A DNA stretch of 64,000 bases, from contig NZ_SDIC01000003.1 in assembly GCF_004116405.1 (NCBI RefSeq), forward strand, positions 1-64,000, given 5' to 3'. Position 1 is the first letter of the stretch, and each line of letters opens with the position of its first letter. The notes below the pieces were generated by a model. It made no database searches. It saw only the letters and a list, made by a program, of their open reading frames with translations, and had not been told where the DNA came from. The position numbers were made by a program, and so were the translations under genes. This DNA comes from Halegenticoccus tardaugens (GTDB lineage: Archaea; Halobacteriota; Halobacteria; Halobacteriales; Haloferacaceae). Shown piece by piece: positions 8,149 to 16,342 of this stretch.

Positions 8149-9653
8149 CAGTGGATCACCTCGGTTTCGCGGAGCAGTTCGAGGTCCGCGAGCGTCCCGT
8201 GGACGTCGCGGATGTCCTCGAAGCCGTACGTCAGCATGAGCAGGCGTTCGAGCGCGAGCCCCCACGCCATCACGTCGCAGTCGACGCCCAGCGGTTCGAG
8301 CACCTCCGGGCGGAACATCCCCGAGTTGCCGATCTCGATGAGCTCGCCCGTCTCGGGGTGGCGGCCGAACAGCTCGAACGACGGCTCGGTGTAGGGGTTG
8401 TAGTGCGGCTTGAACCGAAGGTCCGTGATGCCGAACTGTCGGTAGAACTCCTCGAACGTCCCCATCAGGTCGCGCACCGAGAGGTCCTCGGCCATCACCC
8501 ATCCCTCGATCTGGAAGAACTCCAGCAGGTGGGTCGGATCGAGCGTGTCGTTCCGGTACACCTTCTCGACGCTGAAGTACCGCTGCGGTGGCTCCAGCGG
8601 CCCGACGGCGTCGCCCGACAGGTAGCGCATCGACAGCGACGTGGTGTGACCGCGAAGCGCGACGGCCCGGGCGAAGTTCTCGGACCACGGCGAGTGGTAG
8701 CCGTCGCCGTCGTCGCCGACGCCCTCCAGGTGGGCCGCGCGGACGCGCTCGACGAGCTCCTCGGGGAGGTCGCGGATCGGCGGCACGTCGAGCGCGAAGC
8801 GGTCCCAGTGGGTTCGCGCCGGGTGGTCCTGCGGCATGAACAGGCAGTCGTTGATCCAGAAGTCTGCGTCGGCGTGCGGGCCCGCCATCTCCTTGAATCC
8901 CATGCCGACGAGCACGTCCTTCACGCGGTCCGCGGTCTGCCGGAGGATGTGGACCTTGCCGCCCCCGTACTCGGCGGCGTCGGCCTCGACGTTGTACGCC
9001 GTGAACTCGACGTCGCGCCACTCGCCGCTCGTGAGCAGCTCGGGCGTGAGCCGGTCGACCGTCTCCGCCGCCTCGACGCCCTCCATGAGCGCCGCGACGC
9101 CGTCGTCCGTGAGCGCGACGAGGCGGACGGTGCGCTCGCGGCGCTCGACGAGTCCGCGGCTCTCTACCCGTTCGAGAACCGTCGCGTCGGTCACCTCCCG
9201 GCCCTCCGCGGCGGCCGAGAGCGCGGCCGCCTCGTCGTCGGCGTCGGGGTCGGCGTCGGGGTCGGCGGTGATCTCGCCGCTCTCGATCCGCCCGTACCCC
9301 TTCCGGGCGTAGTTCGACAGCGCGATGTTCACCTGCGGCCCGTCGAGGCCCGACGCGCCGATCGCCCGCCCCATCCGAGCGGGCTCCTCGTCGGCCCCGG
9401 CGTCGACGGCGGCGCGGTAGAGCCGTACCTCCGGGAGTTCGCCGTCGACGTACGCGCGCCCCTCCGCCGTGAGTTCGACGCTCGTTTCGGTCCGCTCTTC
9501 GACCTCGACGAGCCCCTCGTCTCGGAGGTCGAAGACGGCTCCGGTCGCCGTCTCGGGCTTCAGGCCCGCTTCCTCGGCCAGTCGTTCGATCGGCTGTGCC
9601 TCCGTCGCGCTCGCGGCCTCCAAGACCGCGACCTGTGATTTCGGGAGTCGCAT
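8148..9653 (-). CDS. pheS: Phenylalanine--tRNA ligase alpha subunit
   Basis: Catalytic chain of PheRS, class II synthetase, 501 residues. The N-terminal third consists of winged-helix DNA-binding-like repeats seen in archaeal and eukaryotic PheS. Class II motif 2 is in the DHPARTHWDRF region, and motif 3 is MAWGLALERLLMLTYG near the C terminus. It is first gene of the pheS-pheT operon. An Asp/Ala repeat (DPDADPDADDEAA) forms a linker near residue 140. Confidence 0.96.
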   Translation of the reverse strand: MRLPKSQVAVLEAASATEAQPIERLAEEAGLKPETATGAVFDLRDEGLVEVEERTETSVELTAEGRAYVDGELPEVRLYRAAVDAGADEEPARMGRAIGASGLDGPQVNIALSNYARKGYGRIESGEITADPDADPDADDEAAALSAAAEGREVTDATVLERVESRGLVERRERTVRLVALTDDGVAALMEGVEAAETVDRLTPELLTSGEWRDVEFTAYNVEADAAEYGGGKVHILRQTADRVKDVLVGMGFKEMAGPHADADFWINDCLFMPQDHPARTHWDRFALDVPPIRDLPEELVERVRAAHLEGVGDDGDGYHSPWSENFARAVALRGHTTSLSMRYLSGDAVGPLEPPQRYFSVEKVYRNDTLDPTHLLEFFQIEGWVMAEDLSVRDLMGTFEEFYRQFGITDLRFKPHYNPYTEPSFELFGRHPETGELIEIGNSGMFRPEVLEPLGVDCDVMAWGLALERLLMLTYGFEDIRDVHGTLADLELLRETEVIH

Positions 9654-10021
9654 TCCTCTGTGTCCGTTGATACCGATTGTTCGTCGTCGTCAGTTAGCCG
9701 TTCCGGGATGGGGCCGCCGCGCCCCGACGGGAACGGGGCGGTCCCCGCGCCGATTCGGGCGGTTTCGCCCCGACGCCGCGGCGGGGGTCCGCCGGCCGAT
9801 CAGGCGCGGAAAAAGAAGCCGAACCCGGGGGTGGTCGATTCACGGTCCGCCCTCTCGACGTCGGGTCCGGACGTCATACCGGGTCGATGGCTGCGTCGAA
9901 CCAAAAGCGTTCCGTCGGACGCCGACGGCCGTCACGCGCTGACAGGCCTCCGGCGCTGACCGCCGTCGCGCGCTGAGAGCGGCCTCCACGCTCTTGTGGG
10001 CGGGCGTGTAATCGAACGTCC
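9654..10021. other. Intergenic region between divergent pheS and a membrane protein gene
   Basis: Holds the upstream regions of pheS (minus) and of the gene at 10022 (plus). I see no tRNA, no second gene and no strong terminator. Near the right end the motif GCGCTGA recurs three times within about 45 bases. A weak TATA-like element (GTGTAATC) is close upstream of 10022. Confidence 0.5.
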
Positions 10022-10834
10022 ATGGACCGCGTCTCGGCCGTCGCGGCGATCGTTGACTCGAGCGTTCGGACGCAAGAACCGTCCGCCCTCTTCGTCCTCG
10101 CGCTCGCCCTCGGGTTGGCCGCGGTCCACCTGTTCGGCGGCCGCCTCCGCTTCCTCGACGTCGTGCCGCGGAGTCGCTGGCTCTCCTTCGCGGGCGGGGC
10201 GTCGGTCGCGTACGTGTTCGTGCACGTCCTGCCGGAGGTAGAGCGGGCCGCGGAGCGGTTCGAGCGGACGGTGACGGAGGTGACGGGAGTGGCGCTGTTC
10301 GTCGAATACCACGTCTACCTCCTCGCGCTCGTCGGTTTCGTCACCTTCTACGGCCTCGAACGGCTCGCCGCCGGATCGAGGGACGGGCAGGGAGGCGACC
10401 GGGAGGGCGGCCCGGGAAACCGAGAGGACGACGCGGGCGTCTTCTGGGTGCACGTCGGCTCGTTCGCCGTCTACAACGCCCTCATCGGCTACCTGCTGGT
10501 CCACCGCGAGGACCCCGGCGTGACCGGACTCTTCCTGTTTTTCACGGCCATGGCGCTGCACTTTTTCGTGAACGACTACGGCCTCCGGGACCACCACGGC
10601 GGCGTCTACCACCGGTGGGGGCGGTGGATGCTCGCGGCCGCGGTCGTCGGCGGGACGCTGATCGGGTTCCTCGTCGAGGTGAACGAGCTGCTGGTGGACG
10701 CCCTCTTTTCCTTTCTCGCCGGGAGCGTCATCCTCAACGTGATCAAAGAGGAGCTTCCGGAGGGGCGACAGAGTCGATTCTGGGCGTTCGCCCTCGGGGC
10801 GGCCCTGTACACCGGCGTGCTCGTCCTGCTGTGA
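10022..10834 (+). CDS. ZIP-like multi-spanning membrane protein
   Basis: A 270-residue integral membrane protein with about seven or eight hydrophobic helices. The segment GASVAYVFVHVLPE resembles the ZIP metal-transporter helix that ends in a conserved HLLPE-type motif, and a second His-bearing helix (MALHFFVNDYGL) follows a charged loop. It could move divalent metal, but the classic ZIP histidine-rich loop and the HExPHE motif are not evident, so I treat it as ZIP-related of unknown substrate. It converges with trpS. Confidence 0.65.
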   Translation: MDRVSAVAAIVDSSVRTQEPSALFVLALALGLAAVHLFGGRLRFLDVVPRSRWLSFAGGASVAYVFVHVLPEVERAAERFERTVTEVTGVALFVEYHVYLLALVGFVTFYGLERLAAGSRDGQGGDREGGPGNREDDAGVFWVHVGSFAVYNALIGYLLVHREDPGVTGLFLFFTAMALHFFVNDYGLRDHHGGVYHRWGRWMLAAAVVGGTLIGFLVEVNELLVDALFSFLAGSVILNVIKEELPEGRQSRFWAFALGAALYTGVLVLL

Positions 10835-10861
10835 TCGGCTGTGGGGGCGCTCGTCGGCTTC

Positions 10862-12550
10862 TCACTCGCCGGCCACGCCCCTTCGGTTCGAGTCGAGATC
10901 GATGTCGAGGTCCGCGAGCACCGCCTCCGCCTCTTCCCGCTTCTCGCGGTGGTCCTCGAGGAACTCGCGCATCAACCGCGCCGCCTGCTCCTTGCAGTCG
11001 CCGCAGAGGCGCTCGCCGCCGACGCACTCGTCGTACACCTCCTTCGCGAACTCGTCGTCGTCGCCCGCGAGCAGGTAGGCGTACAGTTCGTAGACGGGGC
11101 ACTTGTCGGCCTCGCCGCCGAGTTCGCGCTGGAGTTCGGCCGTCTCGCGGCCGCCCGTCGTCGCCGACTTCACCTTGTCGTAGCCGTCCTCGGGGTCGTC
11201 GAGCAGGCTGATGTGGCTCGCCGGGACCGACGAGGACATCTTCCCGCCCGTGAGGCCGGTCATGAACCGGTGGTAGATCGAGGAGGGGGGAAGGAAGCCG
11301 TAGCCGCCCTCGTCGATCTCGACCTCGCGGGCCAGTTCCTCCGCCGCCTCGCGAGAGAGGTCGAACGCATCGACGTGCCCCTCGAAGACGCGCTTTTCTC
11401 CCTCGACGGCGTCGATGAGCGCCTCGAACGCCGACTCGGTCGCGTTGCGGTCGAGAAATCGGACGCGGGGGCGCAGCGGCTCCTTCCCCGCGGCGTCGAG
11501 CTTCGAGACCGCCGACTCGACGACGGCCTCGGAGACGCCGACGCCGTCGGATTCGAGCCGCGATCGGTCGAACTCGCCCGATTCGAGCCACGCGGCGGCG
11601 TCCTCGCAGCGGACGGAGTCGGTTCCGCCGCGTTCGCCGGGCCCTTCCGACGCCTCCGATCCCCCCGACGCCTCGACCGACAGTGTCCGGTGCGCCTCGG
11701 CGATCACGTCGCGTTCGAGCGCGTCGGCTTCGAAGCTCGCGTATGCCTCCGTCACCTTGAAAAAGCGCATCTTGGCCGCCAGGTCCCGCGCGAGGCGGAC
11801 GTGCGGATCCTGATCCGGCCCGACCGGGATCACCGTCGGCTTCGGGCCGTCCAGTTGCGGGTAGAGGATGTCCGCCATCTGCGTGACGACGCTCTGCATG
11901 TGCGACACCGAGGTCTCGCCGTCGAAGCCGTAAATCGCCTCGAACTCCGAAAACCGCGCCTTCGAGCCGAGTTCGAACGCGAGGTCCTGTAGCTCGCGGT
12001 TGTCCGACTGCCGGTACAGCGTCCCCTCGTCGGCGTCGAACCCGAGCGCGAGGAGCGAGAGCAGGTAGTCGCGCGCGTGCTCGTCGATCTCGTCCCAGGG
12101 GAGGCCGCGCGCGCTGTGGGCTTCGAGGTCGGCGATGAGACCGTAGGCGTCCGCGCCGCGCTCTTGGTGCCAGATGATCTCGTCGAACACCAGTTTGTGA
12201 CCGACGTGCGGGTCGCCCGTCGGCATGAAGCCCGAGAGGACGGCGAACTCGCCGCCGTCGCGCATGGCCGCCGCGATGGGTCGGTAGTCGCGGTGGCCGA
12301 AGATGACGCCCCGCCGCATCAGGTAGTGCGGCTCCGGCACCTCGGGGAGGGCGTCGTCGAACTCCTCGATGCCGAACTCCTCGAACAGCTTCCGGTAGTC
12401 GGAGACGGTCGAAGAGCCCCACGGGTCGAGGGCGACGGCGTCCGCCCCGGCGGCCGCGTCGCCGCCGTCCGTCGCCGGCCGCGTTCCGGGCGTCGAATCC
12501 GCTCCCGCCTCCGTCCGTGCGTCCGTCTCGGTAGGTCTGTCTCGTGTCAT
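10862..12550 (-). CDS. trpS: Tryptophan--tRNA ligase
   Basis: Class Ic synthetase of 562 residues. HIGH-like HVGH (MPTGDPHVGHK) and KMSSS (GGKMSSSVPAS) are present, as are SNCR-region Cys residues near the end (CVGGERLCGDC). It is longer than bacterial TrpRS because of an acidic N-terminal extension of about 50 residues and an insertion rich in Ser/Gly/Glu near residue 290; both are common halophilic adaptations. The ATG overlaps the endA stop by four bases (ATGA), indicating an endA-trpS operon. Confidence 0.95.
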   Translation of the reverse strand: MTRDRPTETDARTEAGADSTPGTRPATDGGDAAAGADAVALDPWGSSTVSDYRKLFEEFGIEEFDDALPEVPEPHYLMRRGVIFGHRDYRPIAAAMRDGGEFAVLSGFMPTGDPHVGHKLVFDEIIWHQERGADAYGLIADLEAHSARGLPWDEIDEHARDYLLSLLALGFDADEGTLYRQSDNRELQDLAFELGSKARFSEFEAIYGFDGETSVSHMQSVVTQMADILYPQLDGPKPTVIPVGPDQDPHVRLARDLAAKMRFFKVTEAYASFEADALERDVIAEAHRTLSVEASGGSEASEGPGERGGTDSVRCEDAAAWLESGEFDRSRLESDGVGVSEAVVESAVSKLDAAGKEPLRPRVRFLDRNATESAFEALIDAVEGEKRVFEGHVDAFDLSREAAEELAREVEIDEGGYGFLPPSSIYHRFMTGLTGGKMSSSVPASHISLLDDPEDGYDKVKSATTGGRETAELQRELGGEADKCPVYELYAYLLAGDDDEFAKEVYDECVGGERLCGDCKEQAARLMREFLEDHREKREEAEAVLADLDIDLDSNRRGVAGE

Positions 12551-13602
12551 GGCGTCAACCGGGCGACCGAAAGCCAGTCTATGCCTCCGTTGGCGTCGGT
12601 CAGCGCAAAAACCATTCGCTTCCTGACCCCGCCGGCCAGCCGCACGTCGAGCGCGAGGTCCCGCGGCGCGAACTCGTGGTCCGGCCGGATCACCCGAACG
12701 AGGTTCTCGGAGTGGCCGAGGTCCTCGACGGATTCGACCTCTGCGTAGGTCCGAAAGTCCGCGCCGAATTTGAACCCGGTTTTCGGGACGACGCCGCGGT
12801 CCCGAAGCGCCCGGTAGACGCGGAGTCGACGGTCGAACCGCTCGCCCTCGACCGACCGTCCGCGATCGACGACGGCCTCGTACGCGTCCGATTCCTCGTC
12901 GTCGACGGTCAGATACCCCCGTTCCGCGAGCGCGGCGGCTTCGACGAGCGAGAGTTGGAGCGCGCCGTCGGCCGCCGTCTCCCGGCCGGTCAGCGGCTGA
13001 CCGTAGAACCCGCGCTCGTACAGTTCGTTCGGCGCGTTCCAGCAGATCGCGCGATCGTCCAGGAGCTCCCCCCGGAGCGACGCGGGCGGCTCGTAGTCGG
13101 TCCGGCCGTCGAACTCGTGGCGCGCGACGTCGAGGTAGGTGATCTCGCTCTCCTCGTCGACGACCGCGAGCACGCGGCCGGCGAGACGCGTCGCCGCGAC
13201 GGGTTGTCGCTCGCCGACGACGCGGACCCGGTAAGCGACGTCGCCGTCGTAGGGGCCCTTGCCGCGCGGGTACACCGCATAGTCGTAGTCGGCCGCCGCG
13301 CCGACGCCCGGCCAGCCGTCGCGGGCGGGCGAGAGATAAAAGCCCCGCTCGCGAAGGTCGACGTACACCAGAAATCGAAGGGCGAATCGGTCGCTCTCGC
13401 CGGTCGAGGTGACGAAGAAGTCGCGAAAGCCGCGTCCGTCGACGGCGTCGAGATCGCCGCGAAAGAGCAGGTGCGCCGCCTCGACGCGGGAGAGGTCGAT
13501 CCGATTCCCGCCCGCGGGGCGGCCGTACCCCCGCGAGTCGTGAAAGCGCTGTCGGGCGTCGCCGCCGACGCGCACCACGTCGCCCCGAAGAGATCCGTCC
13601 AT
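12547..13602 (-). CDS. endA: tRNA-splicing endonuclease EndA
   Basis: Removes introns from pre-tRNA and pre-rRNA at bulge-helix-bulge motifs. The 351-residue chain has two tandem endonuclease repeats, the dimeric type found in haloarchaea, with the active centre in the C-terminal repeat: Tyr in FRTYAEVE, His in LGHSENLVRV and Lys in VRKRMVFAL. The ATG at 13602 (MDGSLRGD) is chosen over an upstream TTG/GTG-type extension. A CATATG element about 28 bases upstream may be the TATA box. First gene of the operon with trpS; the link is common in haloarchaea. Confidence 0.95.
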   Translation of the reverse strand: MDGSLRGDVVRVGGDARQRFHDSRGYGRPAGGNRIDLSRVEAAHLLFRGDLDAVDGRGFRDFFVTSTGESDRFALRFLVYVDLRERGFYLSPARDGWPGVGAAADYDYAVYPRGKGPYDGDVAYRVRVVGERQPVAATRLAGRVLAVVDEESEITYLDVARHEFDGRTDYEPPASLRGELLDDRAICWNAPNELYERGFYGQPLTGRETAADGALQLSLVEAAALAERGYLTVDDEESDAYEAVVDRGRSVEGERFDRRLRVYRALRDRGVVPKTGFKFGADFRTYAEVESVEDLGHSENLVRVIRPDHEFAPRDLALDVRLAGGVRKRMVFALTDANGGIDWLSVARLTP

Positions 13603-13689
13603 GAGTGAGGTGCAGGGCGGCACCGACATATGGACTGCGGTGCGCCCGGCGGAATCGCGGGACGGAGCGCTCTGTGCGACGTCCGACCG

Positions 13690-14436
13690 TCACCGGTCGT
13701 CCGTCCGTCGCTCGCACGTCCCGTCGAGACACCGACGGCCGGCCGCCGTCTCGAACGCCGGCAATCCGCACGGGCACTCGCCCGCGACGACGCCGGCGGG
13801 GATCGAAAAGGCCGTCTCGCAGTCCGGATAGGCGTCGCACCCGGCCAGGAGGCGACCGCGTCCGCGGACGATCCGGAGGTCGTCGCCGCAGTCGGGACAC
13901 GACCAGGCGCGGTCGAATCGCTCGCGGACCGCCTCGTCGAGCGGGTCGCAGGCGTAATCGACGCACACCTCGAACGCGTCGCCGCGCTCGACGCGGACGA
14001 GCGGGAGCCCGCACCCCCCGCAGGCGTCTTCGAGAACCGACGCCCCGGCCGGCAGGCCGTATCTGGCGGTGCAGCCGAGACAGGCCACGTCGCCGCGGGT
14101 TCGGACGAGCGCGCCCCCGCAGTCGGGACACTCCCCGACGGGGACCCCCGCCTCGGAGACGGGGTAGTCGGCGCGGCCGGCGGTGTCATGGGAGACGACG
14201 CGGAGCGTCTGCTCGCCCGCCCGCGCCGTGACGCCGAACCCCTCGCCGGCCGTCTCGACGGTGACGGCGTCGGGTCTGGTGATCCACGCGACCGGCTGGT
14301 AGCCGTCGGCGTCGTGGACGAGAACCGTCTTGTCCGGCTTGACGACGACGACCACGGACCCGCGCTGGGTCGCGTCGCGCGTCCCCTCGAACGTCGTCGT
14401 GCACTCGCCGGCGAAGATCCGCATCGTGTCGGGCAT
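13690..14436 (-). CDS. NucS N-terminal-like domain fused to four zinc ribbons
   Basis: A 248-residue protein. Residues 1-90 (RIFAGECTTTFEG, VVVVVKPDKTVLVHDADGY, PVAWI) match the N-terminal DNA-binding domain of NucS/EndoMS mismatch endonuclease. The C-terminal RecB-like nuclease domain is absent. In its place are four Cys4 clusters: C103/C106/C119/C122, C139/C142/C158/C163, C180/C183/C200/C206 and C221/C223/C236/C241, of which the third looks like a topoisomerase I zinc ribbon. It probably binds DNA but should not cut it. Start chosen at 14436 because TTTAG lies about 30 bases upstream; an ATG at 14457 is possible. Confidence 0.75.
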   Translation of the reverse strand: MPDTMRIFAGECTTTFEGTRDATQRGSVVVVVKPDKTVLVHDADGYQPVAWITRPDAVTVETAGEGFGVTARAGEQTLRVVSHDTAGRADYPVSEAGVPVGECPDCGGALVRTRGDVACLGCTARYGLPAGASVLEDACGGCGLPLVRVERGDAFEVCVDYACDPLDEAVRERFDRAWSCPDCGDDLRIVRGRGRLLAGCDAYPDCETAFSIPAGVVAGECPCGLPAFETAAGRRCLDGTCERRTDDR

Positions 14437-14477
14437 GGAACGGGCTGGTCCCGTCATCGTACCTAAACGTTCGCCGG

Positions 14478-15524
14478 CTACGACCGCCGAGCCGCGGCGG
14501 CCGTCGCGGCCGTCGCGGCCACCATCGCGCCGACGAGCAGCGCGAGCCAGAGGGCGAGGACGTCGGAGCCGTTTCGTCTCTCGTCGGATCGGGCCGCCCC
14601 GCCGGCTCGGTCGCGCTCGACCACCCGAATCGTCGTCTCCTCCCCGCCGGCGCGCGCGACGTGCCACCCCGTGGAGTCGATCCGGTGGACGAACCGGACC
14701 GTCACCGACCCGTTCGGCGGGACGCGCACGCGCTCGACGCGCTCCGGTTCGTCGAACAGGTACAGCCCGACGGTGTACCACTGCGGCGACGAGCGCGCGC
14801 TCGACACCGTCACCTCGATTCCGACCGGCGCGCCGACCGGGACGGTCGACCGGTTCGCCGAGACGTCCGTCACGCCGATCTGACCGTGCGGGAGGCCCTC
14901 CGGCCCGGTCCTGTTCGGCGTGGACGTCGGGGCCGGCGTCGGCGTCGGCGTAGGTGTGGGTGTGGGCGTCGGACTGGGAGTCGACGTTGGCGTCGGCTGG
15001 GGGGACGGCGCGGACGGCTGGTTCGGCGTCGACGGTTGGGTCGGCGTCGACGGCCGACTCGGTGTCGATGGCGGCGTCGGCGTGGACGGCTGGGTCGGCG
15101 TCGACGGCGCTCCGTTCCGATTTCGGTCCGTCGCGTTTCGGTCGGCGTCCCCCTCTCCGCCACCGTCGTCGACCGCATCCTCGCTCCCGTCGCCGGCGTT
15201 TCCGTCGCCGTTTCCGTTTCCAGCGCTCTCGTTCCCGCCCCCGTCGTTCGCGGCTGGGCCGTCCCCGCCGCCGCCCGCGCTTCCGTTCTCGCCGTCGCCT
15301 TCGTTCGCGGGATCGTCGGATCCGTTCGACCCGGAGCCGTTCGGCGGTTCCGACTGCTGCGCCACCGGCGGCGACGCCCCGACCGCGTTCACGGACGGCG
15401 TCGGACCGTCGAGGGTCCCGGACCGGTGCGGTCCGGCCGCTCCGACCGCCGACGCGACGATCAGGGCGAGACAGAGCAGCGAGGTCGCACAGAGGAGCGC
15501 GACGGAGCGGCGATTCGGCGTCAT
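14478..15524 (-). CDS. Secreted or membrane-anchored surface protein with Thr/Pro-rich linker
   Basis: A 348-residue protein: signal peptide (NRRSVALLCATSLLCLALI), then an Asn/Gly/Ser/Asp-rich region with several N-x-S/T sites (about 45-130), a long Thr-Pro-Ser repeat linker (about 135-210), a small beta-sandwich-like domain starting IGVTDVSANRSTVPVG (CARDB-like; about 220-300) and a C-terminal membrane helix followed by AARRS. This is the layout of a haloarchaeal cell-wall protein displayed on a glycosylated stalk. No enzymatic motif is seen. The ATG at 15524 gives an ideal signal peptide; one at 15569 is possible. Confidence 0.7.
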   Translation of the reverse strand: MTPNRRSVALLCATSLLCLALIVASAVGAAGPHRSGTLDGPTPSVNAVGASPPVAQQSEPPNGSGSNGSDDPANEGDGENGSAGGGGDGPAANDGGGNESAGNGNGDGNAGDGSEDAVDDGGGEGDADRNATDRNRNGAPSTPTQPSTPTPPSTPSRPSTPTQPSTPNQPSAPSPQPTPTSTPSPTPTPTPTPTPTPAPTSTPNRTGPEGLPHGQIGVTDVSANRSTVPVGAPVGIEVTVSSARSSPQWYTVGLYLFDEPERVERVRVPPNGSVTVRFVHRIDSTGWHVARAGGEETTIRVVERDRAGGAARSDERRNGSDVLALWLALLVGAMVAATAATAAAARRS

Positions 15525-15693
15525 GGGGGTTCGAAGTGGGTCGGTCGACGGTTCGCGCTCACGGCTCATTGTTATGCGACGGGAAACGCCGGGGCGACCG
15601 CGGGTAGGATGCGACTAGAGCCGGCCGAAGCGCACGATCGCCGGCCCGGCCTGAACACCTTTAGCTCCCATCCGCGAAGTGACGGCCACCGAC

Positions 15694-16332
15694 ATGGACG
15701 CAGTGTGCTTCGACATGGACGGCGTCATCGTGAACTCCGAGGACTACTGGCACGAGTTCGAGGAGGAAACCCTCTTTCCCGAAACGCTCGCCGGCGATCG
15801 CCCCGACGACGACGAGATCACGGGGATGAACTACCGCGAGATCCACGACCACCTCGACGAGCACTACGAACTCGTCGTCGAACGCGCGGAGTTCATCGAC
15901 CTCTACGACCGGACCGCCACGGGAATCTACGGCGAGAAGGTGACGCTCATGGACGGGTTCCCGGACCTCTGCGGGGACCTCCGCGACCGCGGCCGGACGC
16001 TCGCCATCGTCTCCTCCGCGCCCCCGGACTGGATCGCGACCGTCGTCGACCGGTTCGACCTCGGGCCGCTCGATCTGGTGCTCAGCGCCGAAGACATCGA
16101 CGGGCCGGGCAAGCCCCGGCCGCACGTGTACGAGCGCGCGGCGGCGGAGCTCGGCGTCGAACCCGAAGACTGCACCGTCGTCGAGGACTCGACCAACGGC
16201 GCGCTGTCGGCGGCGCGGGCCGGAGCCTACGTCGTCGGCTACCGGACGGAGACGAACGCCGGGACGGACCTCTCGGCGGCCGACGTGGTCGTGAACGGGC
16301 CGGCGGAGCTGCGGGCGGAGCTCCTCGGCTGA
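15694..16332 (+). CDS. HAD-superfamily phosphatase
   Basis: A 212-residue beta-phosphoglucomutase/phosphoglycolate-phosphatase-like HAD hydrolase. Motif I is FDMDGVIVNSE (nucleophile Asp and acid Asp), motif II is AIVSSAP, motif III Lys is in GPGKPRPHVY, and motif IV is VVEDSTNGALSA. The cap domain is the small helical C1 type. It dephosphorylates a small phosphorylated metabolite; the substrate cannot be inferred. Start is the ATG at 15694, about 30 bases after a TTTAG element. Confidence 0.85.
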   Translation: MDAVCFDMDGVIVNSEDYWHEFEEETLFPETLAGDRPDDDEITGMNYREIHDHLDEHYELVVERAEFIDLYDRTATGIYGEKVTLMDGFPDLCGDLRDRGRTLAIVSSAPPDWIATVVDRFDLGPLDLVLSAEDIDGPGKPRPHVYERAAAELGVEPEDCTVVEDSTNGALSAARAGAYVVGYRTETNAGTDLSAADVVVNGPAELRAELLG

Positions 16333-16342
16333 ACCGGGAACG

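Noticed and set aside
9654..10021. Possible tRNA or structured RNA upstream of pheS
   Set aside because: Short inverted repeats exist, but I could not build a cloverleaf or find conserved tRNA boxes. I found no tRNA gene anywhere in the window.
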